Below are positions 53,665 to 61,200 of a DNA stretch of 64,000 bases, piece by piece. The number at the start of each line of letters is the position of its first letter. The first letter of the stretch is position 1. Origin of the DNA: Nocardioides exalbidus (GTDB lineage Bacteria > Actinomycetota > Actinomycetes > Propionibacteriales > Nocardioidaceae); assembly GCF_900105585.1 (NCBI RefSeq), contig NZ_FNRT01000002.1:4030001-4094000 (forward strand), in the 5' to 3' direction. The notes beneath the pieces are model-generated. The model had not been told where the DNA came from. It saw only the letters and a program-made list of their open reading frames with translations, and did no database searches. Position numbers and translations under genes: made by a program.

Positions 53665-54708
53665 CGGGCAGCCGCACTCGAGAGCGATCTCCGCGAAGTC
53701 CGGCACCAGCGTGGTGCCGCGCATGATGTCGGCGCCGGGCGTGCCGTCGGTGAGCGCGTCGACGGCCAGGATGACCGCGGCGGCCGTGTAGGTGGTCTGC
53801 TCCCCCGGCCAGTTGACGTCGTCCGGGACGACGTAGCCGGTCCAGTAGGAGCCCTCGGCCGTGCGGAGGTGCTGCATGTCCTCCAGCAGCCGGGCCGCGC
53901 GCTCCCGGTCGCCGATCGCCTCGAGGGCGAGGACGAGCTCGGCCGTCTCGGCGCCGGTGACCCACGGGTTCGTGGAGACGCAGCGGATGCCGACGCCCGG
54001 CTCGACGAAGGTGTCCCAGCGCTCGGCGATCAGGTCGTGCGCGGCGCGGCCCCGGACGGCGCCACCCAGCACCGGGTAGTACCAGTCCATCGAGAACGTC
54101 GACTTGTCCAGGAACAGGTCACGGTGCTCGCGCAGCGCGTGCCCGAGCCGCCCGCCGGCGAGCTCCCACTCGACCTGCGGCTCCCCCACCAGGTCGGCGA
54201 TCGCGGCACCCGCGCGCAGCGAGTGGTGGATGCTCGACGACCCGGCGAGCAGGGCCTCTTCGTTGACCGCACCCGGTGAGCCGTCGCGCCACTCCTGGGA
54301 CCACGCGACCCCGCCGAACGGCAGCTGGAGCGACACCACGAAGTCGAGCGCTCGCCGCACGGTCGGCCACATGCGGCGGACGAACGCCTCGTCGCGGACG
54401 ACCAGCCAGTGGTGCCACACCGCCACGGCGACGTACGCCGACATGTTGCTCTCGCCGGAGTGGTCCTCGACCTCCCCGACGACGATCTTCATCGGCCACG
54501 AGCCGTCGGCCCGCTGCGTGGCGCGCGCCCAGGCGAAGGCGCGGTCGGCCGCCCCGTGCTCGCCGGCGACGACCAGCGCCATCGCCGACTCCAGGTGGTT
54601 CCACACGTCGGTGTGCTCGCCCGGCGTCCAGGGGATCGCGCCGCTCGGCTCCTGCATCGCGACGATCGTTGCGGCGGTCTGCTCGACCTGGGCGCGGGAG
54701 AGGGTCAC
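53614..54708 (-). CDS. Prenyltransferase/squalene-cyclase-fold protein
   Basis: 364-aa protein with alpha-helical barrel repeats of the squalene-hopene cyclase/prenyltransferase type (AMQEPSGAIPW, QRADGSWPM, LQLPFGGVAW, TAEGSYWTGY). The cyclase DxDD motif is not seen, so a binding or other role is possible. GTG 54708 overlaps the upstream methyltransferase stop (GTGA). It forms a unit with a methyltransferase and a GT4 glycosyltransferase; its end overlaps the convergent methyltransferase by 51 bp. Confidence 0.78.
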   Translation of the reverse strand: MTLSRAQVEQTAATIVAMQEPSGAIPWTPGEHTDVWNHLESAMALVVAGEHGAADRAFAWARATQRADGSWPMKIVVGEVEDHSGESNMSAYVAVAVWHHWLVVRDEAFVRRMWPTVRRALDFVVSLQLPFGGVAWSQEWRDGSPGAVNEEALLAGSSSIHHSLRAGAAIADLVGEPQVEWELAGGRLGHALREHRDLFLDKSTFSMDWYYPVLGGAVRGRAAHDLIAERWDTFVEPGVGIRCVSTNPWVTGAETAELVLALEAIGDRERAARLLEDMQHLRTAEGSYWTGYVVPDDVNWPGEQTTYTAAAVILAVDALTDGTPGADIMRGTTLVPDFAEIALECGCPSADSVERIAGVSGRPA

Positions 54709-55451
54709 GCGAAGGGCTTCTCGAAGTAGAGCACCATGCTCTTGCCGATGAGCGGGTCGAGGACCTTGCCGGCGTAGTGCAGCGCCCTCGGGTTCTTCAT
54801 GATCTCCCACACGAGGAGCTTGTGGTAGCCCTTCGCGAGCGGGTGCTCGTCGTTCGTGACGCCGACCGCGCACTTGATCCACCAGTAGGGCGTGTGGAGG
54901 CCGTGGGCGTGGTCCTTGCCGGTGAAGACCATCGCGTCGCCGGGGGTGCCGTCGTTGGAGCGGCCGGCCTTGGTGACCTTGTCGATGAGCTCGTGGTCGG
55001 TGTAGATCCGGACGTGGCCGCCCTCGGCGTTGTGGTAGTCGTCGGACAGCTTCCAGTTGATCACCTCGGGCAGCCAGCGCGGCACCGAGACGGCGAGCGT
55101 GCCGCCGGGGCGCAGCACGCGGACGAGCTCCTTGATGGCGTCGACGTCGGCGTGGATGTGCTCGAGGACCTCGGCGGCGACGATGCGGTCGAACTCCCCG
55201 TCGGCGAAGGGCAGGGCGAGCGCGTCGCCCTCCTTCACGTCGGCCTCGGCACCCGCGGGCACCTCGCCGGCCTCGCGCATCGCGGTGAACCACTCGCGCA
55301 CCGTGGCCAGCTCGTCGGCGTCCTGGTCGAAGGCGATGACGTCGGCGCCGCGCTTGTACATCTCGAAGGCGTGGCGGCCCGCGCCGCAGCCCATGTCGAG
55401 GACGCGGTCGCCCGGGCGCAGCCCCAGCCGGTCGAAGTCAACGGTCAGCAC
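54705..55451 (-). CDS. Class I SAM-dependent methyltransferase
   Basis: 248-aa methyltransferase with motif I VLDMGCGAGRHAFEMY, motif II DVIAFDQDA and a later IVAAEVLEHIHADVDAI and LVRVLRPGGTLAVSVPR, as in Methyltransf_11 enzymes. GTG 55451 follows CAGGAG; it overlaps the GT4 stop by 14 bp. The frame extends upstream but without a better start. It probably methylates the product of the neighbouring glycosyltransferase. Confidence 0.88.
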   Translation of the reverse strand: MLTVDFDRLGLRPGDRVLDMGCGAGRHAFEMYKRGADVIAFDQDADELATVREWFTAMREAGEVPAGAEADVKEGDALALPFADGEFDRIVAAEVLEHIHADVDAIKELVRVLRPGGTLAVSVPRWLPEVINWKLSDDYHNAEGGHVRIYTDHELIDKVTKAGRSNDGTPGDAMVFTGKDHAHGLHTPYWWIKCAVGVTNDEHPLAKGYHKLLVWEIMKNPRALHYAGKVLDPLIGKSMVLYFEKPFA

Positions 55452-56703
55452 GGTGGGTCTCCTGGTCACGCTCGGTCGCGAAGGAGGCGATGGCCTCCTC
55501 GTAGGCGGCGGCGGTGGCCTCTGCCACGGCACGCCAGCTGAACAGCTCCTCGACGCGGGCGCGGCCGGCCGCACCCATCGTCGTACGCCGCTCCGGGTCG
55601 TCGAGCAGCGCTGCGAGCGCCTGCTCCAGCTCGCCGACGTCGCCGGGGGTCACGAGGTCGGCGCAGAGGCCGTCGGGGCCGACGACCTCCGGGATCGCGC
55701 CGGCGCGCGAGACGACGAGCGGGGTGGCGCAGGCCATCAGCTCGGCGGTCGGCAGCGAGAAGCCCTCGTAGAGCGAGGGCACGCAGGCGACCTCGGCCGA
55801 GCCCATCACCCGCACGAGCTCCTCGTCGGAGACCCCATTGACGAACTCGACGTGGTCGGTGATGCCGAGCTGGTCGATGAGCTGCTCGGTGCGCCCGCCC
55901 GGCTCGGGGCGGGTGACGAGGACCAGCGACAGGTCACGCTCGATGCGGAGCTTGGCGAACGCCTCGAGCAGCGTGGCGATGCCCTTCATCGGGGCGTCGG
56001 CGCTGGCCATGGCGAGGATCCGACCGGGCACGCGGGGCGTGGTCGGCGGCGCGAACACGTCGTCGACGCCGAGCAGGATCGTCTGCATGCGGGCCGGGTC
56101 GACGCCGAAGTCGCGGGCGATGTCGCGGGTCGAGGACTCCGACGGCGTGAGCACCTTGCGGTAGCGCTTGGCCACCTTCGTCTGCATCCGCAGGAAGCCG
56201 TACCACCGGCGCAGCGTGAGCCGCTTGCGCCAGGTCGGTGCCGTCTCGAGGTCGATCCGGCGGTCCATCGTGATCGGGTGGTGGATCGTCGCGACGACCG
56301 GCAGGCCGTAGTCCTCGAGGTCCAGGATCCCGGTGCCGAGCACCTGGTTGTCGTGCGCGACGTCGAAGTCGGCGGCACGCTCGCGGAACAGGCGCGAGAT
56401 GCGCGAGCTGAAGGTCTTCGGCTCGGGGAACCCGGCCGTGCACATCGTCAGGAACTCCTCGACGTCGATCCGGTCGCGGAACTCCCCCAGCCGCGGGACG
56501 CGGAACGGGTCCGGCTCGCGGTAGAGGTCCAGGCTGGGGACCTTGGTGAGCTTGACGCCCTCGTCGAGGTCGGGGTAGGGCTGCCCGGAGAACACCTCGA
56601 CCTCGTGCCCGAGCCTCACCAGCTCCCGGCTCAGGTGGCGGATGTAGACGCCCTGGCCGCCGCAGTGCGGCTTGCTCCGGTAGGACAGCATGGCGATACG
56701 CAC
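55438..56703 (-). CDS. Glycosyltransferase family 4 protein
   Basis: 421-aa GT-B fold glycosyltransferase. RIAMLSYRSKPHCGGQGVYI is the N-terminal acceptor-side loop and PSLYEGFSLPTAELMACATPLV the C-terminal GT4 donor-binding motif. GTG 56703 is leaderless (CATAAT 6 nt before). It heads the minus-strand unit GT4-methyltransferase-cyclase-fold. Donor and acceptor are unknown. Confidence 0.9.
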   Translation of the reverse strand: MRIAMLSYRSKPHCGGQGVYIRHLSRELVRLGHEVEVFSGQPYPDLDEGVKLTKVPSLDLYREPDPFRVPRLGEFRDRIDVEEFLTMCTAGFPEPKTFSSRISRLFRERAADFDVAHDNQVLGTGILDLEDYGLPVVATIHHPITMDRRIDLETAPTWRKRLTLRRWYGFLRMQTKVAKRYRKVLTPSESSTRDIARDFGVDPARMQTILLGVDDVFAPPTTPRVPGRILAMASADAPMKGIATLLEAFAKLRIERDLSLVLVTRPEPGGRTEQLIDQLGITDHVEFVNGVSDEELVRVMGSAEVACVPSLYEGFSLPTAELMACATPLVVSRAGAIPEVVGPDGLCADLVTPGDVGELEQALAALLDDPERRTTMGAAGRARVEELFSWRAVAEATAAAYEEAIASFATERDQETHRADR

Positions 56704-56709
56704 CGGGCC

Positions 56710-56715
56710 ATTATG
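56710..56715 (-). promoter_or_regulatory. -10 box (CATAAT), leaderless start of GT4 gene
   Basis: CATAAT on the minus strand ends 6 nt before GTG 56703. Confidence 0.5.
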
Positions 56716-56759
56716 CCTACTCGCCGGTAGGCCGCCTCGCCCGACGGGGTCGTCGGGCC

Positions 56760-57731
56760 TCACCCCTCGCTCGAGTGGCCCGGGAAGACGTGGGCGGTCG
56801 GGTCGATGGCCACGGCGGCGTTGTTGACAGCAGTGGCGGCCTCGCCGAAGCCCACCGCGATCAGCCGCACCTTGCCGGGGTAGTCGGTGATGTCGCCGGC
56901 GGCGAAGACCCGCGGGAGGTTGGTCCGCATCGCGGAGTCGACGACGACGTGGCGCTTCGACGTCTCGAGGCCCCACTGCTGGATCGCCCCGAGGTCGGCG
57001 ACGAAGCCGAGCGCTGCGACCAGCGCCTGCGCCTCCAGCGTGCGGGGCTCCTCGCCGTCGACGGCGACGACGACCTGCTCGAGGTGTCCGTCGCCGCGCA
57101 GCTCGGTCACCTGGGCGCTGGTGATGATCTCCACGCTCGACGCCTTCACCTTGGCCACGGTCCGCTCGTGGGCGCGGAAGGCGTCCCGGCGGTGCACCAG
57201 CGCCACCGACGCGGCGATCGGCTCGAGGTGCTCGGCCCAGTCGAAGGCGCTGTCGCCTCCCCCGACGATCACCACGTCCTTGCCGGCGTACGGCGCGAAG
57301 CTGGGCACGAAGAACTCCATGCCCCGACCGACCCAGCCGTCGCCGGCCGGGAGCGGGCGCGGACTGAACTTGCCGATGCCGGAGGTGATGAGGACGGCTC
57401 CGGCCGTGACGCGCGTGCCGTCGTCGAGCGTGACGACGACGTGGTCGTCACCGTGCTCGAGCGTGGTGGCAGTGCGGTCCAGGACGTACGTCGGATCGGC
57501 GGACGCGGCCTGCTCGACCAGACCCTCCACGAGGTCGCGGCCCTTGACGCTCGGGAACCCCGCGACGTCGAGGATCGCCTTCTCGGGGTACATCGCGGTG
57601 ATCTGCCCGCCGAGCTCGGGGAGCGAGTCGACCACGGCGACGCTCATCCCGCGGAAGCCCGCGTAGTAGGCGGAGTAGAGCCCCGTCGGCCCCGCGCCGA
57701 TGATGAGCAGGTCGGTCGTCACGTCGTCCAC
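56760..57731 (-). CDS. Ferredoxin-NADP reductase (thioredoxin-reductase-like, type 2)
   Basis: 323-aa flavoprotein: FAD-binding GAGPTGLYSAYYAGFRG, NADP-binding VGGGDSAFDWAEHL, and FAAGDITDYPG near the end. It lacks the CxxC redox pair of thioredoxin reductase, fitting YumC-like ferredoxin-NADP reductases. GTG 57731 with AAGGA upstream is used. It may feed electrons to Rieske or other ferredoxins such as the one in the suf operon; that link is inference. Confidence 0.9.
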   Translation of the reverse strand: MDDVTTDLLIIGAGPTGLYSAYYAGFRGMSVAVVDSLPELGGQITAMYPEKAILDVAGFPSVKGRDLVEGLVEQAASADPTYVLDRTATTLEHGDDHVVVTLDDGTRVTAGAVLITSGIGKFSPRPLPAGDGWVGRGMEFFVPSFAPYAGKDVVIVGGGDSAFDWAEHLEPIAASVALVHRRDAFRAHERTVAKVKASSVEIITSAQVTELRGDGHLEQVVVAVDGEEPRTLEAQALVAALGFVADLGAIQQWGLETSKRHVVVDSAMRTNLPRVFAAGDITDYPGKVRLIAVGFGEAATAVNNAAVAIDPTAHVFPGHSSEG

Positions 57732-57787
57732 GGCGCGGTCCTTCCGGTTGTCGGTCCTGTGTCAGGGGCGGGTCAAGGGGCTGGGTC

Positions 57788-58312
57788 TCAGAGGGCGTCG
57801 AGCTCGCTGACCTTCCACTCCTCGCCGTCGTGCTGGAGGGTGACCAGCACGCGGTCGAGGTCGAGCAGCGGCTTCTCGAGGGTGTCGTCGGTGGTCTCCT
57901 GGTTCACGAAGACCAGCACCCGGGCGTACGACGTCGTCGCGGTGACGAGCGCGGTGCCCGCGACCTGGGCGGTCACCACGGTGTGGACCTGCTGGCTCTC
58001 GGTGACGACACCGGCGGTCGTGCGGTCGTACTGCCGCTGCATGGCCGGCGTCATCATCGCCCGCGCCGCCGCCTTGTCCTCGGCGACGGTCTTCCAGGAG
58101 TAGCCGTAGGCGGCCGACGCGGCGTCGGCGGCGACGGTGCGGGCCGCCTCCTTCACCGCCGTCGAGGCGACCTCGGCGTCGGCCGAGGCGGCGCTCGTCG
58201 TGGTCGGCGCCTCCTCCGCGTCGCTGCGGACCAGCCAGGCGAGCGTGCCGGCGCAGACGACGACCAGGAGGGCGAGCGCCCAGGCGACGCGCTTCTGCAG
58301 GGTGCCGCTCAT
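57788..58312 (-). CDS. Mce-associated-like membrane protein, second of pair
   Basis: 174 aa: a membrane helix at about 9-27 (VAWALALLVVVCAGTLAWLV), then an extracytoplasmic domain resembling Mce-associated proteins (AAYGYSWKTVAEDKAAARAMMTPAM, ARVLVFVNQET). ATG 58312 overlaps the upstream gene's stop (ATGA). No mce operon is in the window, so these may be orphan assembly factors. Confidence 0.75.
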   Translation of the reverse strand: MSGTLQKRVAWALALLVVVCAGTLAWLVRSDAEEAPTTTSAASADAEVASTAVKEAARTVAADAASAAYGYSWKTVAEDKAAARAMMTPAMQRQYDRTTAGVVTESQQVHTVVTAQVAGTALVTATTSYARVLVFVNQETTDDTLEKPLLDLDRVLVTLQHDGEEWKVSELDAL

Positions 58313-58812
58313 CGGGGGTCCCGCACGAACTCGAGGTTGCTGGTGAGCCACCGGCCGTCCTCGAGGACGAGGTCGAGCTGCATCCGGTAGTAGCGCGTCT
58401 GCGCCTCCCCCTCGGTGAGCTTGTTGGTGACCGACGTGTTCGCGGCGACCAGCACGGTGGCCGACGTCTCGTCGAGGTCGCCCACGCCGAGCGACACGAC
58501 CTCGCCGACCGAAGTGGCCTCGCTCCGCCGGGCCTGCTTCTCCAGCGTCGCGCGCTGGTCGGCGTACTGCTGCGCGAAGTCCCCGGTCGCCCCCGCCAGC
58601 ACGGCGTCCATGAGCGGGTCCATGTCGGTGTGGTCGACGGTCAGGAAGGCGACGGCCTCGGCGCGGGCCGCCTCCGCGACCTCCTGCTGCCGCGCGGTGA
58701 GGCCCTCGTCGACGGTGTCCCGCGAGGTGACGACCAGGCCGATCGCGACCAGCAGGCCGAGGAGGACGACGACGAGGCCGCCGACCACCCACCTCCCGCT
58801 ACGCGCTCCCAC
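58309..58812 (-). CDS. Mce-associated-like membrane protein, first of pair
   Basis: 167 aa: an N-terminal membrane helix (8-28, WVVGGLVVVLLGLLVAIGLVV), then an extracytoplasmic domain with ATGDFAQQYADQRATL and YYRMQLDLVLEDGRWLTSN, resembling its partner. GTG 58812 is leaderless (TAGGTT 6 nt before). It overlaps the next gene by an ATGA junction. Confidence 0.75.
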   Translation of the reverse strand: MGARSGRWVVGGLVVVLLGLLVAIGLVVTSRDTVDEGLTARQQEVAEAARAEAVAFLTVDHTDMDPLMDAVLAGATGDFAQQYADQRATLEKQARRSEATSVGEVVSLGVGDLDETSATVLVAANTSVTNKLTEGEAQTRYYRMQLDLVLEDGRWLTSNLEFVRDPR

Positions 58813-58818
58813 GTCGCG

Positions 58819-58824
58819 AACCTA
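58819..58824 (-). promoter_or_regulatory. -10 box (TAGGTT), leaderless start of Mce-associated pair
   Basis: TAGGTT on the minus strand ends 6 nt before GTG 58812. Confidence 0.55.
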
Positions 58825-58862
58825 GCCCAGCCGAGCCTCCCCGTCGCGTTCATCGGCTTCCC

Positions 58863-58868
58863 TAGACT
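58863..58868 (+). promoter_or_regulatory. -10 box (TAGACT), leaderless start of ion-channel gene
   Basis: TAGACT ends 7 nt before GTG 58876, the same hexamer and spacing as at 5503. Confidence 0.6.
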
Positions 58869-58875
58869 CGCGGGC

Positions 58876-59532
58876 GTGAAGCGACGTCTGGACCAGGTGC
58901 TGGCGCACCCGTCGGCGATCCTGCTCGCCGCACAGCTGCTCCAGGTGCTGGCCTGGCCGTTCCTCGGCGGCTCGAGGGTCGGTGGCGCGTTCCTCGGCGT
59001 CATCGGCATGCTCGCCGTCGGCTCGGCCGTCCTCGCGGTGCGGCGTACGCCGGTGGTGAGCCGGGTGGTGTTCTTCCTCGGCGTCCCGGCGATGGTGCTG
59101 ACGCTGCTCGAGCCGATCTTCCCGACGAGCGACCCGGTCGTGCTCATGTCGGGCCTGCTGCACGCGCCGTTCTACTTCTACGTCTCCTACGCGCAGCTGC
59201 GCTACCTCTTCCACGACGAGGAGGTGACCACCGACGAGTACTTCGCGACGGGCGCGGCCTTCACGGTCGTGGCGTGGGGCTTCGCCTACGTCTTCGCGGC
59301 CGTGCAGGTCGTGTGGCCCGACTCGTTCTCGAACGCCGGCGGCTTCGACCACACGTTCTTCGAGCTGCTCTACCTGTCGTTCTCGACGCTCACGAGCGTC
59401 GGTCTGTCCGACATCGTCGCGGTCGGGGCGCAGGCGCGGTCGGTGCTGATGGTGGAGATGATGGTCGGCGTGTTCTACGTCGCGATGGTCGTGGCCCGGA
59501 TGGTCGGGCTCACCATGATGCGCCGCCGGTGA
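58876..59532 (+). CDS. Putative ion channel membrane protein with altered selectivity filter
   Basis: 218-aa protein with five or six hydrophobic segments. The last two flank a pore-loop-like stretch, YLSFSTLTSVGLSDIVAVGAQ (166-186), where TSVGLSD stands in place of the potassium-channel TTVGYGD. It looks like an Ion_trans_2-type channel subunit, but the filter change makes ion choice unclear. GTG start is leaderless. Its TGA and the convergent gene's stop form TGACCGGTCA. Confidence 0.75.
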   Translation: MKRRLDQVLAHPSAILLAAQLLQVLAWPFLGGSRVGGAFLGVIGMLAVGSAVLAVRRTPVVSRVVFFLGVPAMVLTLLEPIFPTSDPVVLMSGLLHAPFYFYVSYAQLRYLFHDEEVTTDEYFATGAAFTVVAWGFAYVFAAVQVVWPDSFSNAGGFDHTFFELLYLSFSTLTSVGLSDIVAVGAQARSVLMVEMMVGVFYVAMVVARMVGLTMMRRR

Positions 59533-59536
59533 CCGG

Positions 59537-59902
59537 TCAGCGCTCCCAGCCCGCCGGGCGGTCCTTGCGGGGCAGCCGCGAGACCACGAACCGGTAGGAC
59601 TCCTCGACCGCCTCCTCGAGCTCGTCGTCCGGGATCGTGCCGGCGAGCGCGAGGTCGTTCCACCCGGAGCGGCCGATGTAGGCCATCACGCTCGCGTCGT
59701 CGGGGTAGCGGTCGAGCCACTCGTCGGCGACCTCGCGGGTGGCGCCGGCCTTGACCCCGACCTTGTCGGCCGACAGGAACGCGAAGATCTTGCCGCGCTC
59801 GCCGGGGCCGACCTTGAACACGGGGTGCTCGTGGTCCCACGGGTTGTCCGGCCAGGCGCCGGGGAAGTCGGCGCAGAGGGCGTGCATCTCCTCGACCCTC
59901 AC
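59537..59902 (-). CDS. MmcQ/YjbR family protein
   Basis: 121-aa single-domain protein of the MmcQ/YjbR family (double-wing DNA-binding-like fold): HALCADFPGAWPDNPW, VFKVGPGERGKIFAFL and RSGWNDLAL. GTG 59902 follows GGAG. Cellular role is not settled in the family. It is followed by its stop overlapping the palindrome TGACCGGTCA. Confidence 0.85.
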   Translation of the reverse strand: MRVEEMHALCADFPGAWPDNPWDHEHPVFKVGPGERGKIFAFLSADKVGVKAGATREVADEWLDRYPDDASVMAYIGRSGWNDLALAGTIPDDELEEAVEESYRFVVSRLPRKDRPAGWER

Positions 59903-59918
59903 GCCGTGCTCCGTCCCG

Positions 59919-60482
59919 TCAGTCGTCGGACCCTTCGTCGTCCTCGTCGAGGAGGCCCTCCTCCTCGGCAGCCTGCACGATCCGCCGGACGTTGTCGATG
60001 CTGCCGCAGTCCTCGTCGAGCAGCCTGTTGCGCTCGGTGGCGAAGGCCTTGCCGAGCTCTGCCCGCACCTGCTCGCCGACCTCGTCGCGCGCCGGGTTGA
60101 GGATCGTCAGCTCCTCCTCGGTGAGGTGGTGGTTGAGCGCGGTCGCGAGGTCCTCGACCGCGTCGTCGAAGGCCTGGGTGTCGGTGCCCTTGAGCTCGAG
60201 CACCTTGAGCATCGCCTCGTGCCCCTCGGCGTGCTCCTCCTCGCCGTGCTCCGCCTCGTGCTCGGTGATCGCGTCCTTGCGTCGCAGCTTCGGGTAGACG
60301 TGCTTCTCCTCCGCCTCCGCGTGCGCGACGTGGAGGGCGGCCAGCGCCTGGCGTACGGCGTCGCGGTCGCTGCTGCTGTCGCGCAGCTGTCGCATGAGGG
60401 ACTCGAAGCGGCGGTGGTCCTCGAGGATCAGGTCGATGACGTCACCGGAGAGGGGGCGGCCGAGGTCGATGGATGTGCTCAT
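59919..60482 (-). CDS. Hemerythrin domain-containing protein
   Basis: 187-aa four-helix iron protein: DHRRFESLMRQL, HAEAEEKHVYPKL, HEAMLKVLEL and NHHLTEEELTILNP supply the His/Glu ligands of a diiron hemerythrin site. An acidic C-terminus (EEEGLLDEDDEGSDD) follows. ATG 60482 is chosen; an earlier GTG is possible. It may sense or bind oxygen or NO, or protect cells from them. Confidence 0.88.
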   Translation of the reverse strand: MSTSIDLGRPLSGDVIDLILEDHRRFESLMRQLRDSSSDRDAVRQALAALHVAHAEAEEKHVYPKLRRKDAITEHEAEHGEEEHAEGHEAMLKVLELKGTDTQAFDDAVEDLATALNHHLTEEELTILNPARDEVGEQVRAELGKAFATERNRLLDEDCGSIDNVRRIVQAAEEEGLLDEDDEGSDD

Positions 60483-60543
60483 GGCCAGACCGTGCCGCGC
60501 TGATCCGTGACACACCACACCCATGCGGAGGTGAGCGCGTGCC

Positions 60544-60549
60544 TATGCT
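60544..60549 (+). promoter_or_regulatory. -10 box (TATGCT), leaderless start of DUF1707 gene
   Basis: TATGCT ends 6 nt before GTG 60556. Confidence 0.6.
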
Positions 60550-60555
60550 GGCGAG

Positions 60556-61086
60556 GTGCCCGACATCGAGGTGTGGCGACAGTTCGACCACGACCCCCGC
60601 AATCCCGTGAACGCGGGCATGCGCGCCTCGGACCGCGATCGTGCCGTGATCGAGAGCGTCCTGGCAGACGCCTTCGCGGAGGGACGGATCACGCGCGCCG
60701 AGTACGACGAACGCGCCGAGGCGGCACTCACGAGCCGGGTGCTCGGCGACCTGGTCCACCTCGTCAAGGACCTGCCGGTCTCGCGGGCGCCCCGGACGAG
60801 CGACGAGGACCTGCAGCGTCAGGCCCTGCGCAGGTGGCAGGGCCAGCGTCGTGAGGCGCTGCTCGGGTTCGTGGGGCTGTCCGCGCTCCTGTGGACGATC
60901 TGGGCCATCACGATGTTCGGTGACTTCCCGTGGCCGCTCTTCCCGACGGGCTTCGCCCTGATGAACCTGCTGCGGATCGTCGCTCGCAAGGACGACATCG
61001 TCGACGACCACGTGCGCGAGCTGGAGAAGAAGGAGCGCAAGGCGATCGAGCGCCAGTCGATCCGCAAGCACGTCGACGGGATCTGA
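60556..61086 (+). CDS. DUF1707 and 2TM domain membrane protein
   Basis: 176 aa. The N-terminal DUF1707 domain (about 22-75: MRASDRDRAVIESVLADAFAEGRI, then EYDERAEAAL) is a small domain common in actinobacteria. Two short hydrophobic segments (about 97-127) and a charged helical C-terminus follow. Function unknown; related proteins are linked to SHOCT-like membrane sensing. GTG start is leaderless. Confidence 0.85.
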   Translation: MPDIEVWRQFDHDPRNPVNAGMRASDRDRAVIESVLADAFAEGRITRAEYDERAEAALTSRVLGDLVHLVKDLPVSRAPRTSDEDLQRQALRRWQGQRREALLGFVGLSALLWTIWAITMFGDFPWPLFPTGFALMNLLRIVARKDDIVDDHVRELEKKERKAIERQSIRKHVDGI

Positions 61087-61200
61087 CTGCCCACCGCGTG
61101 TGAGGCGCTCACTTCGTGGCCGGCGTGCTCGCTTCGCTCGCTCGCAGCTCCTCGCTCGTCGAGAACCCCTCGAGCTCGTTCCTCGCTCGGGGCTCTCTCC
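61087..61200. repeat. GAGCG-rich spacer between DUF1707 gene and uvrB
   Basis: 114 bp between convergent stops with repeated CTCGCT/GAGCGAG words, including GCTCGCTTCGCTCGCTCGC and CCCCTCGAGCTCG. Self-complementary words suggest a transcription terminator or dispersed repeat; no other signal seen. Confidence 0.4.

Noticed and set aside
57788..58812. A partial mce lipid-import operon
   Set aside because: Only Mce-associated-like proteins are seen; no YrbE permease or MCE-domain gene is in the window.
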